A DNA stretch of 64,000 nucleotides from the NCBI GenBank assembly GCA_035565335.1, contig DATMSO010000089.1, positions 1 through 64,000 of the forward strand, in the 5' to 3' direction. A program made the position numbers and the translations under genes. The notes under the pieces were generated by a model. It was not told where the DNA came from, did not search any database, and saw only the letters and a program-made list of their open reading frames with translations. The stretch's first letter is position 1, and each line of letters begins with the position of its first letter. Positions 51,462 through 60,757 of this stretch are shown piece by piece. The stretch is from Methylovorus sp035565335 (GTDB lineage: Bacteria; Pseudomonadota; Gammaproteobacteria; Burkholderiales; Methylophilaceae).

Positions 51462-52282
51462 AGTGATGTACCCATGTTTGTTGTAGACACACCAGCCCTG
51501 CAGGGGGGTGTTGAGCACATTAATTTTGGCTTGTGCACAAAAGAAACCAGCACAAAACTGAGCATCATTAGCAAGTACCAAGCTAGTAATTTGCTTGGTG
51601 ACACCATATGCCATTGTGAGGATTGATCAGGATAAACCCAGGCGCGGCTATAGGTGCCAATGTTTTCTCCAAACCATATAAACAAAGCGACAAGCAGCCA
51701 ACCGAGCAACAGTGGCATGCGCCGGTATACCTGATCAACTTTGAAGTAAATGTAGGTTCTGCCAAAAATAATCACGCTTGCCGCCAGCAATATCCATCGA
51801 AGATCGTAGAAATAATGGTGGGTGAAGAAATTAATATAAATCAGGGATACCAGAACAATAGGCTTCCATGCCTCAGGATATGCCGAGTATCTGAACTCAA
51901 AAATCCGCCAGATACGGGCTATATAACTACCAACAGCGCTGTACATGAATCCGGCAAACAATGGGAAGTTGCCGACCCCAAAATTAAAAGCCTCGGGGTA
52001 ATGCCAGGAGCCTATGGCATCAGATGTTTTAAATAACTCCATGCCGGTAGCTACAAAATGAAACAGCACGATCACAATCGCTTCTTTTGGAGTTTCAAAC
52101 TTGAACGCAAGCAGGAAAAGCTGGAATGCCACCGCAGCTAAAAAGAGAAAATCATACCGAGGGAATGAAAATGGATACCAGTAATTGGTAAGAAAAATCA
52201 AACCCAGCAAATAGCCCCCGAACATGCATGCGTAGGCCTGCTTAAGGCCAAATAACCAGAACTCGCGTATAAAACGATGCAT
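51458..52282 (-). CDS. DUF817 family integral membrane protein
   Basis: 274 residues, about eight helices, with the DUF817 signature FKTSDAIGSWHYPEAFNFGVGNFPLFAGFMYSAVGSYIARIWRIF around residues 85-130 (quoted in part: GSWHYPEAFNFGVGNFPLF). Function unknown. The gene is visibly more AT-rich than mutL and thiD on either side. It starts 2 nt after the mutL stop, and its own stop overlaps the thiD start. The last 20 residues (after VHKPK) are hydrophilic, Cys/Pro-rich and unlike the rest, suggesting read-through into thiD leader sequence. Confidence 0.88.
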   Translation of the reverse strand: MHRFIREFWLFGLKQAYACMFGGYLLGLIFLTNYWYPFSFPRYDFLFLAAVAFQLFLLAFKFETPKEAIVIVLFHFVATGMELFKTSDAIGSWHYPEAFNFGVGNFPLFAGFMYSAVGSYIARIWRIFEFRYSAYPEAWKPIVLVSLIYINFFTHHYFYDLRWILLAASVIIFGRTYIYFKVDQVYRRMPLLLGWLLVALFIWFGENIGTYSRAWVYPDQSSQWHMVSPSKLLAWYLLMMLSFVLVSFVHKPKLMCSTPPCRAGVSTTNMGTSL

Positions 52283-52284
52283 GC

Positions 52285-54162
52285 TTATTTGCCCCGCATG
52301 AACATTTTATCCAGATCGGCCATGGTGGCCTGGAACCAGGTGGGCCGACCATGATTGCACTGTCCGGAGCGCTCGGTCGCTTCCATGTCACGCAGCAAGG
52401 CGTTCATTTCCTGCAGGCTGAGGATGCGATTGGCACGCACGGCGGCGTGGCAGGCCATGGTGGCCAGCAGTTCATTACGACGCTCGGTCAGCACACGGCT
52501 GCCGCCGTATTCACGCAGATCGCGCAATACATCGCGAGCCAAAGCCACGGCATCGGCATCCTGCAACATGGCTGGGATCGCCCGCACGGCCAGCGTCGAT
52601 GGCGATAGCTGCACAATCTCGAATCCAAGTTGATGCAGGGTTTGCTGACCTTCCGGTGTCGACAACTGCTCCTGCACCGTGGCGACTTCGAAGCGGTCGG
52701 CATTGAAGCTCACCGGCAACAACAAGGGTTGCATAGGCACGTGATCGGCATCCAGCGCGTTTTTAAGGCGCTCGTACATAATGCGCTCATGCGCCGCGTG
52801 CATATCTACCACGATCAGCCCCAGCGCGTTTTGCGCAAGCACATAAACCCCATGCAATTGCGCCAGGGCAAAGCCTAGCGGATATTCCTGCGCGGCCTGC
52901 TCCGGGCTTAGGCTGGGTGCAGGGAATGATGAGGATAACGCAGCTGGTACGTCAGTAGGATTGCCGTTAATGTCTGCAGTAAAAGATGACGGAGGCTGAA
53001 CGGCCTCACGCGGCAAGCCGCCAAACAAGGTCTGGTAAAAACCAGGGTTTTGGTTGGCTCGTAAATCGAAGCTGGCTTGCTGGCGTGGATATGACTGATC
53101 GGACATGAGTCCTGAGGCATAAGATGCGACAGGCGCCGTGGCGGCCGGAGTGACCAAGCCATTGGCAGGCAACCCTACCGGTGTTGCCAATGCTTTATGC
53201 AAAGCGTGAAAAATGAAGCGATGTACCGCCTGCCCTTCGCGGAAGCGGACTTCGGTTTTGCTGGGATGCACATTCACATCCACCAGTGTCGGGTCCAGCT
53301 CCAGAAACAGCGCAAATGCCGGATGCCGGTCATGATGCAGCACATCCTGATAGGCTTGGCGAATGGCGTGACTGATGAGCTTGTCGCGCACAAAACGGCC
53401 ATTGACGTAGACATATTGCGTATCGCGGGCGCTACGGGAAAAAGTCGGCTTGGCGGCCATCCCCCGCAGGCGCAAGCCACCCGCAGATTCATCCAGTTCA
53501 AAGGCTTCTGCAGAGAAATCCGGCCCAAGAACTTCGGTGAAGCGACGCTTGGCTTCGCCCGGGGCAAGGCGCATCAGGGCCCGGCCATTATGCTGCAGCA
53601 TGAAGCCAACATCGGGGCGGGATAACGCAATGCGTCGAAACGCCTCTTCGCAATGGCCAAATTCGGTTTGTTCGGTCTTGAGGAATTTGCGGCGCGCTGG
53701 CGTGTTGAAGTAGATATCCTGCACTTCCACAATCGTGCCGCGGTCCAGTGCCGCCGGGGCGGCATCGCCCAGCAGGCCACCATCGGCTGCAATCTTCCAG
53801 GCATGTCCAGCCTCGGCATGACGGCTGGTAATGGAGGTGCGGGAAATGGACGCAATGCTCGCCAGTGCTTCACCCCGAAAGCCCAGGCTAGCAACACTTT
53901 CAAGGTCATCCAGAGAGGAAATCTTGCTGGTGGCATGTCGCGTCAGGGCCAGAGTGAGATCATCTTGGGGGATGCCGTTACCGTCATCCGCGACCCGCAA
54001 CAGCTTCACGCCGCCCTGCCCCAGTGTCACCGAAATATCGGTGCTGCCGGCGTCCAGACTGTTTTCAAGCAACTCTTTCAGGGCGGAAGCGGGACGCTCC
54101 ACCACCTCGCCAGCCGCAATCTGGCTGATAAGCTGGTCTGGCAGAAGTTTAATCAGGGACAT
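52285..54162 (-). CDS. mutL: DNA mismatch repair protein MutL
   Basis: 625 residues. N-terminal GHKL ATPase: QIAAGEVVERPASALKELLENSLDAG, DDGNGIPQDDL, TSKISSLDDLESVASLGFRGEAL, VEVQDIYFNTPARRKFLKT. A Pro/Ser-rich linker spans about 345-425 and a C-terminal dimerisation domain about 430-625, ending in HGRPTWFQATMADLDKMF. The endonuclease motif DQHAAHER is changed to MHAAHERIMYE without the DQHA(x)2E(x)4E acidic set, as in nicking-deficient MutL of MutH-type bacteria; mutH was not seen. First gene of the mutL-DUF817-thiD unit. Confidence 0.95.
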   Translation of the reverse strand: MSLIKLLPDQLISQIAAGEVVERPASALKELLENSLDAGSTDISVTLGQGGVKLLRVADDGNGIPQDDLTLALTRHATSKISSLDDLESVASLGFRGEALASIASISRTSITSRHAEAGHAWKIAADGGLLGDAAPAALDRGTIVEVQDIYFNTPARRKFLKTEQTEFGHCEEAFRRIALSRPDVGFMLQHNGRALMRLAPGEAKRRFTEVLGPDFSAEAFELDESAGGLRLRGMAAKPTFSRSARDTQYVYVNGRFVRDKLISHAIRQAYQDVLHHDRHPAFALFLELDPTLVDVNVHPSKTEVRFREGQAVHRFIFHALHKALATPVGLPANGLVTPAATAPVASYASGLMSDQSYPRQQASFDLRANQNPGFYQTLFGGLPREAVQPPSSFTADINGNPTDVPAALSSSFPAPSLSPEQAAQEYPLGFALAQLHGVYVLAQNALGLIVVDMHAAHERIMYERLKNALDADHVPMQPLLLPVSFNADRFEVATVQEQLSTPEGQQTLHQLGFEIVQLSPSTLAVRAIPAMLQDADAVALARDVLRDLREYGGSRVLTERRNELLATMACHAAVRANRILSLQEMNALLRDMEATERSGQCNHGRPTWFQATMADLDKMFMRGK

Positions 54163-54187
54163 GGAGGAATGGGCGCAAAGGGGGCCG

Positions 54188-54266
54188 GGTAATCATGGAA
54201 GGCTTATTTTAACCGCAGCAGGCCATGATTACCTATGCGATTTTGGCCATCAGGGAACGGCCAAAA
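54188..54266. repeat. two inverted repeats upstream of mutL
   Basis: GGTAATCATGG (54188-54198) with CCATGATTACC (54223-54233), 11 bp perfect, with 24 nt between. Then TTTTGGCC (54241-54248) with GGCCAAAA (54259-54266), 8 bp perfect. Neither has a T-run on the minus strand, so they may be operator or mRNA-leader structures rather than terminators. Confidence 0.45.
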
Positions 54267-54319
54267 CCGGGGAGAGCTTGATTCACAATGGCGCGGTCAG
54301 GCGCATTGCGGCAAGCCGC

Positions 54320-54691
54320 TTACAAACCGTCGATAAAGCGCAGGCCGTACTTCTTGGTATTAACGCTCTGGGCACCGGCCACTTCGCTTTCCGCACCGAT
54401 CTTCGATGCCAGCAAGTCGACCGGAATGATGACCGGCTGTTCGGCCAGGAGATCATCGGCTACTGCAAACAGGGCATCAGCCACTTTGCCATTCAGGTGG
54501 CTTTTACGGCCATCCTCGGAACTGAAGCTGTCAAAAATACCAAAGGCCGTATCGGTGAACTTGAGGGCATACCAGGTAATGGTTTCGCTCTCAGCCAACA
54601 CCAGAGGCAGCGCGTTTTTAAGAAATTCCTCTACCTCTTTCGCCTTTTCCGGTTTTGCCTCCAGACGAATGTACAACGCTGTTTTACTCAT
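54320..54691 (-). CDS. antibiotic-biosynthesis-monooxygenase (ABM) fold protein, YgiN-like
   Basis: 123 residues. ABM ferredoxin-like fold, as in small quinol monooxygenases: ALYIRLEAKPEKAKEVEEFLKNALPLVLAE at the N-terminus (two strands and a helix), TWYALKFTDTAFGIFDSFSSEDGR, and HLNGKVADALFAVADDLL. The C-terminal 35 residues extend beyond the core. Cofactor-free oxygenation or a dimeric stress role is possible for the family; the substrate is unknown. Independent gene between mutL and the nuclease. Confidence 0.82.
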   Translation of the reverse strand: MSKTALYIRLEAKPEKAKEVEEFLKNALPLVLAESETITWYALKFTDTAFGIFDSFSSEDGRKSHLNGKVADALFAVADDLLAEQPVIIPVDLLASKIGAESEVAGAQSVNTKKYGLRFIDGL

Positions 54692-54759
54692 TTCCTATCC
54701 TTGGTCAGGTGTTACAAATAAACGATACAACGACATCATGCTTGCGTCGTGGCTATGGA

Positions 54760-56115
54760 TCACAAATCCACGGACTCAAGATATTCAGGCACGGTCACAT
54801 TCCATGCAAACCGTTCCTCAATGCGAAGTCTGAGGGCATCAGCTGCAATTGGTTCGCCATGCGTGACAAACGTGCGTTTGGGTGGCGCAGTAAAATTATC
54901 CAGCCAGTGCAATATCTCATTGTAATCTGCGTGCGCAGAAAAGCTGGAAATGAATTCCACCTCGGCATTAATGGGCACATAGCCGCCATGAATCTTGACG
55001 CTGGTCGCGCCATTGATCATCGCAGCGCCGCGCGTGCCTGCGGCCTGATAACCAGCAAACAGGATGGTGTTGCGCGGGTCCGGGCCAAATGCCTTGATAT
55101 GGTGAACCACACGCCCACCAGACGCCATGCCACTCGCAGCCAGGATGATCACCGGATGATTGATCTCGTTAAGCGCTTGCGACTCCTCCACGCTATGGAC
55201 CATACGCGCGGTCTGCATGATGGCGCGGCACTCTGCCGCATCCAGCTTATGTTCACCGGCATGCCGCATGAAAATATCCGTCGCGTCCACCGCCATCGGG
55301 CTGTTCAGGTAAACCGGCAGGTCTGGAATCAGCCCCTGCTTTTTCAGTTTATGAATGTAATACAGCAACTCCTGGGCGCGGCCCACGGCAAACACCGGCA
55401 CCAGCAGCACTCCGCGACGGCGCGCCGTGCGGTTGATGATGTCGGTGAGGCGCTCGTCAGGTGTCGATTGATCATGCAGTCTGTCGCCATAGGTCGACTC
55501 AACCACCAGATAGTCAGCGCCGCTGACTGGCGTGGGCGGCAGCATCAGCGGGTCGTCCAGACGCCCCAGGTCGCCCGAGAAAAGGATGGAAGTCTCGCTA
55601 TCCTTCATCAGCACCAAGCTTGCACCCAGAATATGACCCGCCGGTGACAGCTTGATGGTCACGCCCGGCACAACTTCCCCCGTCTCCTCAAACTCCACAG
55701 GCGTCAGCATGGCCACCGCACGCGCGGCATCGTCCTGCGTATACAAAGGCAAGGCAGGGTTATGCTTTGAAAAACCGCGCTTGTTGGCGTAGCGGGCTTC
55801 TTCTTCCTGCAGATGCGCGGAATCCGGCAGCATGATCTCGCATAAGTCACGCGTGGCGCTGCTGCAATACACCCGGCCATTGAAGCCGTTTTTAACCAGC
55901 AAAGGCAGATAACCGGTATGGTCGATATGCGCATGCGTCAGCACTACGGCATCAATGCTGGCGGGGTCTATCGGCAGCTTGGCCCAGTTTTTCAGGCGCA
56001 GCTGCTTAAGCCCCTGAAAGAGACCGCAATCCACCAGCACACGCTTGCTGCCACTGGTGATCAGGTATTTGGAGCCGGTAACGGTGCCGGTGGCGCCGAG
56101 AAAAGTGATTTTCAT
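54760..56115 (-). CDS. MBL-fold/beta-CASP RNA-processing nuclease (CPSF73/YSH1-like)
   Basis: 451 residues. Metallo-beta-lactamase motifs: FLGATGTVTGSKYLI, metal site HAHIDHTGYLP at 61-71, SPAGHILGAS and FSGDLGR. The beta-CASP domain (about 185-370) has VESTYGDR, VFAVGRAQELLYYI, PVIILAASGMASGGRVVHHI and a final SAHADY. This is the RNA-specific subgroup related to eukaryotic CPSF73; a role in RNA processing or decay is inferred. It lies 24 nt upstream of the coordinates where the amidase gene ends, on the same strand. Confidence 0.92.
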   Translation of the reverse strand: MKITFLGATGTVTGSKYLITSGSKRVLVDCGLFQGLKQLRLKNWAKLPIDPASIDAVVLTHAHIDHTGYLPLLVKNGFNGRVYCSSATRDLCEIMLPDSAHLQEEEARYANKRGFSKHNPALPLYTQDDAARAVAMLTPVEFEETGEVVPGVTIKLSPAGHILGASLVLMKDSETSILFSGDLGRLDDPLMLPPTPVSGADYLVVESTYGDRLHDQSTPDERLTDIINRTARRRGVLLVPVFAVGRAQELLYYIHKLKKQGLIPDLPVYLNSPMAVDATDIFMRHAGEHKLDAAECRAIMQTARMVHSVEESQALNEINHPVIILAASGMASGGRVVHHIKAFGPDPRNTILFAGYQAAGTRGAAMINGATSVKIHGGYVPINAEVEFISSFSAHADYNEILHWLDNFTAPPKRTFVTHGEPIAADALRLRIEERFAWNVTVPEYLESVDL

Positions 56116-56139
56116 ATGCCGATAGCCTGTTTCTAATGC

Positions 56140-57525
56140 TTATTTTTCAGCCATTTTGGGCTTGGCCAACGCAGGGTTGCTGGCAAAGTATTTTTTGATA
56201 CCCGTGAGTATAGAAGCCACCAGTTTGTCCTGATGGTTCTCATCATTGAGCTTGCGCTCTTCTTCCGGGTTGGTGATGAAGGCTGTTTCCACCAGGATGG
56301 ACGGAATATCGGGTGACTTCAAAACGGCAAAGCCAGCCTGCTCCACACTTTGCTTATGCAGGTTGTTTATTTTGCCTACGTTATCCAGCACGGATTTGCC
56401 GAGCTTGAGACTGTCATTGATGGTGGCGGTTTGTGAAAGATCGAGCAAGGTGCGAGCAAGATAAGGGTCTTTCACATCAAAGCTCACGCCACCGATCAGG
56501 TCAGATTCGTTTTCACGCTGCGCCAGCAAACGCGCCATGGCACTGGTGGCGCCATGCTCAGACAAGGCAAATACCGATGAGCCCTTGGCTTGAGAGCTTA
56601 ATGCAGCGTCGGCATGGATGGAGACGAACAGGTCAGCCTGCAGCTTGCGTGCCTTGACGACACGGCCATGCAGCGGAATAAAGTAATCCCCATCGCGCGT
56701 TAGCACGCCGCGCATATTGGGTTCGGCGTCCACCGCCTGCTTGAGCTTTTTGGCAATGGCGAGCGTGACGTTTTTCTCGTAGGAACCATTAGCCCCCTTG
56801 GCACCCGGGTCTTCGCCGCCATGGCCGGCATCAATGGCGATGGTGATGACGCGCCCGCCCTCGCGGCTCTTGTTGGGTTCGGCTTTCAACACCGGTGCGG
56901 TTTTGGCGGCATCGGGCGTTTTCGCCGTCTCGGGCATGGACTGCGGCAGGGTTTGCTCAGGTTTGCCGGGCAGGTTGATCTCGGGGGCCTTGCTGGTATC
57001 CAGCGGAGCCGCTGTTTCAGGTTGCGCCAGCACTTTCACATCTGGCTTCATGACTTGCTCGGCATTAGAGGCGGGAGTTTCGCGCTGTTCCAGCATAGCC
57101 ATCAATGGGTCAAGCGCAGGATAAATGTCCAGCACCAGACGATGCTGATATTCCCCCGCTGGCAATAGAACCCCTAACTCCGGCCGTATATCGGTTTTCA
57201 GGTCGATCACCATGCGCACGACACCGGGCTTGAAATTCCCCACGCGAATCTGGTGGATGTAAGGGTCTGAAGCCAGCACGCGATCAGACAGGCTTTTAAG
57301 GTTGGAGCCGAGGTCCACATCCACCAGATCAAGCACCAGCCGTTCCGGGTCTTTCAGGCGCAGCAGGTTATAGCTGATGGGTTTGTTGGATTCGAGGGTA
57401 ATCCGGGTGTAATCCGGCGCCGGCCACACACGCGTGGCGGTGACCGTCGTCGCGGCGCCGGCTTGAAAACTGAACAAGACCAGCATGAGCAAGCATGCGA
57501 GTTTAAGCGTGCGCAAGAGATTCAA
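56140..57525 (-). CDS. amiC: N-acetylmuramoyl-L-alanine amidase with AMIN domain (AmiC-like)
   Basis: 461 residues if translation starts at the TTG at 57525 inside the end of tsaE, the best fit to a signal peptide (LLRTLKLACLLMLVLFSFQAGA); no ATG gives a full signal. The AMIN domain at about 25-130 targets the septum. A Pro/Ala/Lys linker spans about 140-230. The Amidase_3 catalytic domain has zinc ligands in IAIDAGHGGEDPGAKG, the Glu in NGSYEKNVTL, the His in FVSIHADA and the Glu in ILVETAFITNPEEE. It splits septal peptidoglycan for cell separation. Confidence 0.92.
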   Translation of the reverse strand: MNLLRTLKLACLLMLVLFSFQAGAATTVTATRVWPAPDYTRITLESNKPISYNLLRLKDPERLVLDLVDVDLGSNLKSLSDRVLASDPYIHQIRVGNFKPGVVRMVIDLKTDIRPELGVLLPAGEYQHRLVLDIYPALDPLMAMLEQRETPASNAEQVMKPDVKVLAQPETAAPLDTSKAPEINLPGKPEQTLPQSMPETAKTPDAAKTAPVLKAEPNKSREGGRVITIAIDAGHGGEDPGAKGANGSYEKNVTLAIAKKLKQAVDAEPNMRGVLTRDGDYFIPLHGRVVKARKLQADLFVSIHADAALSSQAKGSSVFALSEHGATSAMARLLAQRENESDLIGGVSFDVKDPYLARTLLDLSQTATINDSLKLGKSVLDNVGKINNLHKQSVEQAGFAVLKSPDIPSILVETAFITNPEEERKLNDENHQDKLVASILTGIKKYFASNPALAKPKMAEK

Positions 57526-57970
57526 CGACAGCGTTTCCTGTTTGACTGTTAGCGCTGATACGGACCGAACGGCCGCCAGCGTTGGGTTTAAGGTGTATAT
57601 CGAGATCGGGCTGGGGAATAAGTTCGCCGGCTTTTTCCGGCCACTCCACCAGGCACAGCGTGGCAGGATTGAAGTAATCGCGAAAGCCCGCCGCCTCCCA
57701 CTCTTCAGGATCAACAAAACGATACAGGTCAAAATGATAGACGGCCAGCGCCTCCAGCACATAAGGCTCAACCAGCGTATAGGTGGGGCTTTTCACTTTG
57801 CCGGCATGGCCCAGGGCATGCAGCAGGCCGCGCACCAGCGTGGTTTTGCCTGCACCCAGATCACCATGCAGGTAAACGGTTAAACCCGGAGTGACCGCCT
57901 TTGCCAGTTGCGCCCCGAAATCCAGGGTGGCAGCCTCATCGGCCAGGTCAAATGTAATATCATGTGCCAT
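57503..57970 (-). CDS. tsaE: tRNA threonylcarbamoyladenosine biosynthesis ATPase TsaE
   Basis: 155 residues from the ATG at 57970. P-loop YLHGDLGAGKTTLVRGLL, then KSPTYTLVEPY, YHFDLYRFVDPEEWEAAGF and LVEWPEKAGELIP, the standard TsaE set. With TsaB and TsaD it makes t6A37 in ANN-decoding tRNAs. It overlaps the amidase start, as tsaE-amiC often does in proteobacteria. Its start is immediately adjacent to the divergent queG start. Confidence 0.95.
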   Translation of the reverse strand: MAHDITFDLADEAATLDFGAQLAKAVTPGLTVYLHGDLGAGKTTLVRGLLHALGHAGKVKSPTYTLVEPYVLEALAVYHFDLYRFVDPEEWEAAGFRDYFNPATLCLVEWPEKAGELIPQPDLDIHLKPNAGGRSVRISANSQTGNAVVESLAHA

Positions 57971-59083
57971 ATGCAATTTACTTCAGACAGCCCTGTGTTG
58001 CCCATCGATATGCCAGCGCTGGCGCAGGATATCAAGCGCTGGGCGCAAGAGCTTGGTTTCAGCCAGCTCGGCATTACCGACACCGACCTCAGCGCCGCGG
58101 AGCCTGCTCACCAGGCCTGGCTGGAAAAAGGATTTCATGGTGCCATGGATTATATGGCAAAACATGGCAGCAAACGAACCCGGCCGCAGGAATTAGTCCC
58201 GGGCACCTTGCGTATTTTGTCAGTCCGTATGAATTATCAGCCGCCCGCCGCCCGTGACAGCTGGGAGGTGATGGCCGATGGCAGCAGCGCCTTTGTTTCA
58301 CGCTACGCGCTGGGGCGTGATTATCACAAGGTATTGCGCCAGCGCCTGCAGCAATTGTGTGACCGCATTGCCGCGCAGATTGCACCGCTGACGGATGACA
58401 AGTTTGATTATCGTGTATTTACCGATAGCGCCCCGGTGCTTGAAGTGGAACTGGCGCAGAAAGCCGGGCTGGGCTGGCGCGGCAAGCACACTCTTTTACT
58501 ATCGCGTGATGCCGGCTCGTGGTTTTTCCTGGGGGAAATTTATACCAATCTGCCCCTGCCGGTGGATACTCCCGGCCAGAACCATTGCGGCACCTGCCAC
58601 GCCTGCATGGACATCTGCCCCACTCAGGCGATAGTAGCGCCTTATGAAGTGGATGCCCGCCGCTGTATTTCCTACCTCACCATTGAACTCAAAGACAGCA
58701 TTCCCGAAGCGTTGCGCCCCCTGATAGGCAATCGTGTCTATGGTTGTGATGACTGCCAGCTGGCTTGCCCGTGGAACAAATTTGGCCAGCTGACCGAGCA
58801 GGCGGATTTTCATGTGCGTCACGGTCTGGATGACGCCAGTCTGGTGGAGCTGTTCGGTTGGGATGAGGCGACCTTTAAGGAGCGCATGGCCGGGAGCGCC
58901 ATTTACCGCATAGGCCATGAACAATGGTTGCGCAATATCGCCGTTGGCCTGGGCAACGCGCCATCCACACCCGAGGTGGTAATAGCGCTGCAGAAAAGGC
59001 TGGATCACCCCTCCCCGCTGGTCAACGAGCATGTACGCTGGGCGTTAAAACAGCATGAACATTTATCGGCGGCAGCGCTATAA
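57971..59083 (+). CDS. queG: epoxyqueuosine reductase
   Basis: 370 residues from the ATG at 57971, directly abutting the tsaE start. MPALAQ at 58010 is an alternative start and would leave a 39-bp gap; neither has a good ribosome site. The B12-binding N-terminal domain has the conserved YHKVLRQRLQQL and DSAPVLEVELAQKAGLGWRGKH. Two [4Fe-4S] motifs are CGTCHACMDICPTQAI and YGCDDCQLACPWN. The C-terminal part has HEAT-like repeats. It catalyses the last step of queuosine synthesis in tRNA. Confidence 0.95.
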   Translation: MQFTSDSPVLPIDMPALAQDIKRWAQELGFSQLGITDTDLSAAEPAHQAWLEKGFHGAMDYMAKHGSKRTRPQELVPGTLRILSVRMNYQPPAARDSWEVMADGSSAFVSRYALGRDYHKVLRQRLQQLCDRIAAQIAPLTDDKFDYRVFTDSAPVLEVELAQKAGLGWRGKHTLLLSRDAGSWFFLGEIYTNLPLPVDTPGQNHCGTCHACMDICPTQAIVAPYEVDARRCISYLTIELKDSIPEALRPLIGNRVYGCDDCQLACPWNKFGQLTEQADFHVRHGLDDASLVELFGWDEATFKERMAGSAIYRIGHEQWLRNIAVGLGNAPSTPEVVIALQKRLDHPSPLVNEHVRWALKQHEHLSAAAL

Positions 59084-59114
59084 TGCCGCACCTCAACTAG
59101 TGCCATAAACTCAA

Positions 59115-60734
59115 TTGTTTAATCCATCGGTTTTCCGTCGCCTCACGATCATTCTTCTGATTGCCCTCGGCCTCTTCATTCTGCTGACGTTTGAACAATA
59201 CGGCATCAGCAATGATGAAGAAGTCCAGCATATATACGGGCGCCTGCTGCTGGATTTCTACACCTCCGGCTTTACCGATCAGGATGCATTCCACTACCGC
59301 AATCTCTATCTTTATGGCGGCTTCTTTGACCTGGTAGCGGCAGTGCTGGAAAAATTCGTGCCGATCTGGATCTGGGATCTGCGGCATTTGCTGTCTGCCG
59401 CCTTTGGCTTATCGGGCATTATTGCCTCTTATAAAGCCGCCCGCCTGCTGGGTAATGAACGCAGCGGTTTTATTGTGGCCGTGCTGCTTGCCATCACCGG
59501 CGCCTGGACCGGCGCCATGTTTACCCATACTAAAGATGTCCCCTTTGCCACCTGCATGGTGTGGGCGCTGTATTACTCCATGCGACTCTCGCGCCAGTTG
59601 CCCCGCCCAAGCCTGGGTTTGTGCGTCAAGCTAGGCATTGCGGTGGGTTGTGCGCTGGGCTTGCGTATCGGTGGCGTGTTCTCGGTCTTTTATTTGCTGC
59701 TGGCGGTGTTGATTGGCGGCTGGATCGCCGGTCCCAGCTTCCGTGAAAAAGGACGCTACTGGCTTACGTCTGCCTGGCGCCTGGTACCGGCTGGCATCAC
59801 GGCATTTGCCTTGATGGCGCTGTTCTGGCCCTGGGGGGTCATGTCGCCCGACCATCCGCTGCAAGCCGCCGAGGCGTTTTCCCACTTTGCCTTCAACATG
59901 CTGACCGTCATGGATGGCGAAGTCATGAAGATCGGCGAAGTGCCGCGCGAATATCTGCCGTCTTATCTGCTGGTGCGGCTGCCCGAAGTGTTTTTGCTCG
60001 GCCTGTTTACCATGTTCGTTATCGGCTTGATCCATATTCGTGAATGGCGTCCGCAATCCAGACAGTTCCTGCCCTGGCTGCTGGTCACGGTGGCGGCACT
60101 CTTCCCGCTGCTGTTCATTCTCCTGGACAAGCCTGCATTGTATAACGGTGTGCGCCACTTCACTTTCCTGATTCCGCCGCTGGCTATACTGTCAGGGTTG
60201 GGGCTCAGCATGGGCTGGGATCTGCTTGCGAAGGCGCCCCGACTGAAATGGCTTGGGGCCGGCGTGGTCGCCGCGCTCACCATCGCCACCACGGTGACCA
60301 TGGTGCAGCTTCATCCGTATGAATACATTTATTACAACCGCCTAGCGGGCACGCTGCCGTATGCAGAAAGCCACTGGGAAGGCGATTACTGGTCCAGCAG
60401 CCTGCGCGAAGCGGCCGAGATTCTGGAAGACAAGCTGCCCGAACTGCAGGCCGTGGATAAGCAAGCCGGTGATGGCCTGAACCATGCCCCTTACAAGGTG
60501 GCCGTGTGCGCCGAATCAATACAGGGCGATGCGTATCTGGATCATCGCTTCCAGATCACCAGCGATTGGGTCAGCGCGGACTTTTTTATTTCCAGCACCA
60601 ATATGAACTGCGATAAAGTATTGCAAGGGAAGATTATTGGCACGGTAGAGCGCATGGGCGCTGTACTGGCGGTGGTCAAGGACAGGCGCAACCTGCATCC
60701 GAAATACCGCTTCCCGCGCCCTGCCCCTCATTAA
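59115..60734 (+). CDS. GT-C fold membrane glycosyltransferase (GT39/ArnT-like)
   Basis: 539 residues from a TTG start with a poor ribosome site; no ATG is close. About ten transmembrane helices. The first periplasmic loop carries an acidic GT-C motif (ISNDEEVQHIYG), and HTKDVPFATCMVW gives the second loop's Lys-Asp. The C-terminal 130 residues are periplasmic. The family moves sugars from polyprenyl phosphate to lipids or proteins. It is followed at 23 nt by a polyprenyl-phosphate-type GT2 and then a YdjC deacetylase, fitting a lipid A amino-sugar module. Confidence 0.8.
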   Translation: MFNPSVFRRLTIILLIALGLFILLTFEQYGISNDEEVQHIYGRLLLDFYTSGFTDQDAFHYRNLYLYGGFFDLVAAVLEKFVPIWIWDLRHLLSAAFGLSGIIASYKAARLLGNERSGFIVAVLLAITGAWTGAMFTHTKDVPFATCMVWALYYSMRLSRQLPRPSLGLCVKLGIAVGCALGLRIGGVFSVFYLLLAVLIGGWIAGPSFREKGRYWLTSAWRLVPAGITAFALMALFWPWGVMSPDHPLQAAEAFSHFAFNMLTVMDGEVMKIGEVPREYLPSYLLVRLPEVFLLGLFTMFVIGLIHIREWRPQSRQFLPWLLVTVAALFPLLFILLDKPALYNGVRHFTFLIPPLAILSGLGLSMGWDLLAKAPRLKWLGAGVVAALTIATTVTMVQLHPYEYIYYNRLAGTLPYAESHWEGDYWSSSLREAAEILEDKLPELQAVDKQAGDGLNHAPYKVAVCAESIQGDAYLDHRFQITSDWVSADFFISSTNMNCDKVLQGKIIGTVERMGAVLAVVKDRRNLHPKYRFPRPAPH

Positions 60735-60757
60735 TACGGACTCATGAGTCGATCATT

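Noticed and set aside
51462..51614. N-terminal extension of thiD and a possible TPP riboswitch upstream of it
   Set aside because: The extension lies inside the DUF817 coding sequence. No CTGAGA-type thi-box sequence is visible, and the GTGA overlap explains the start.
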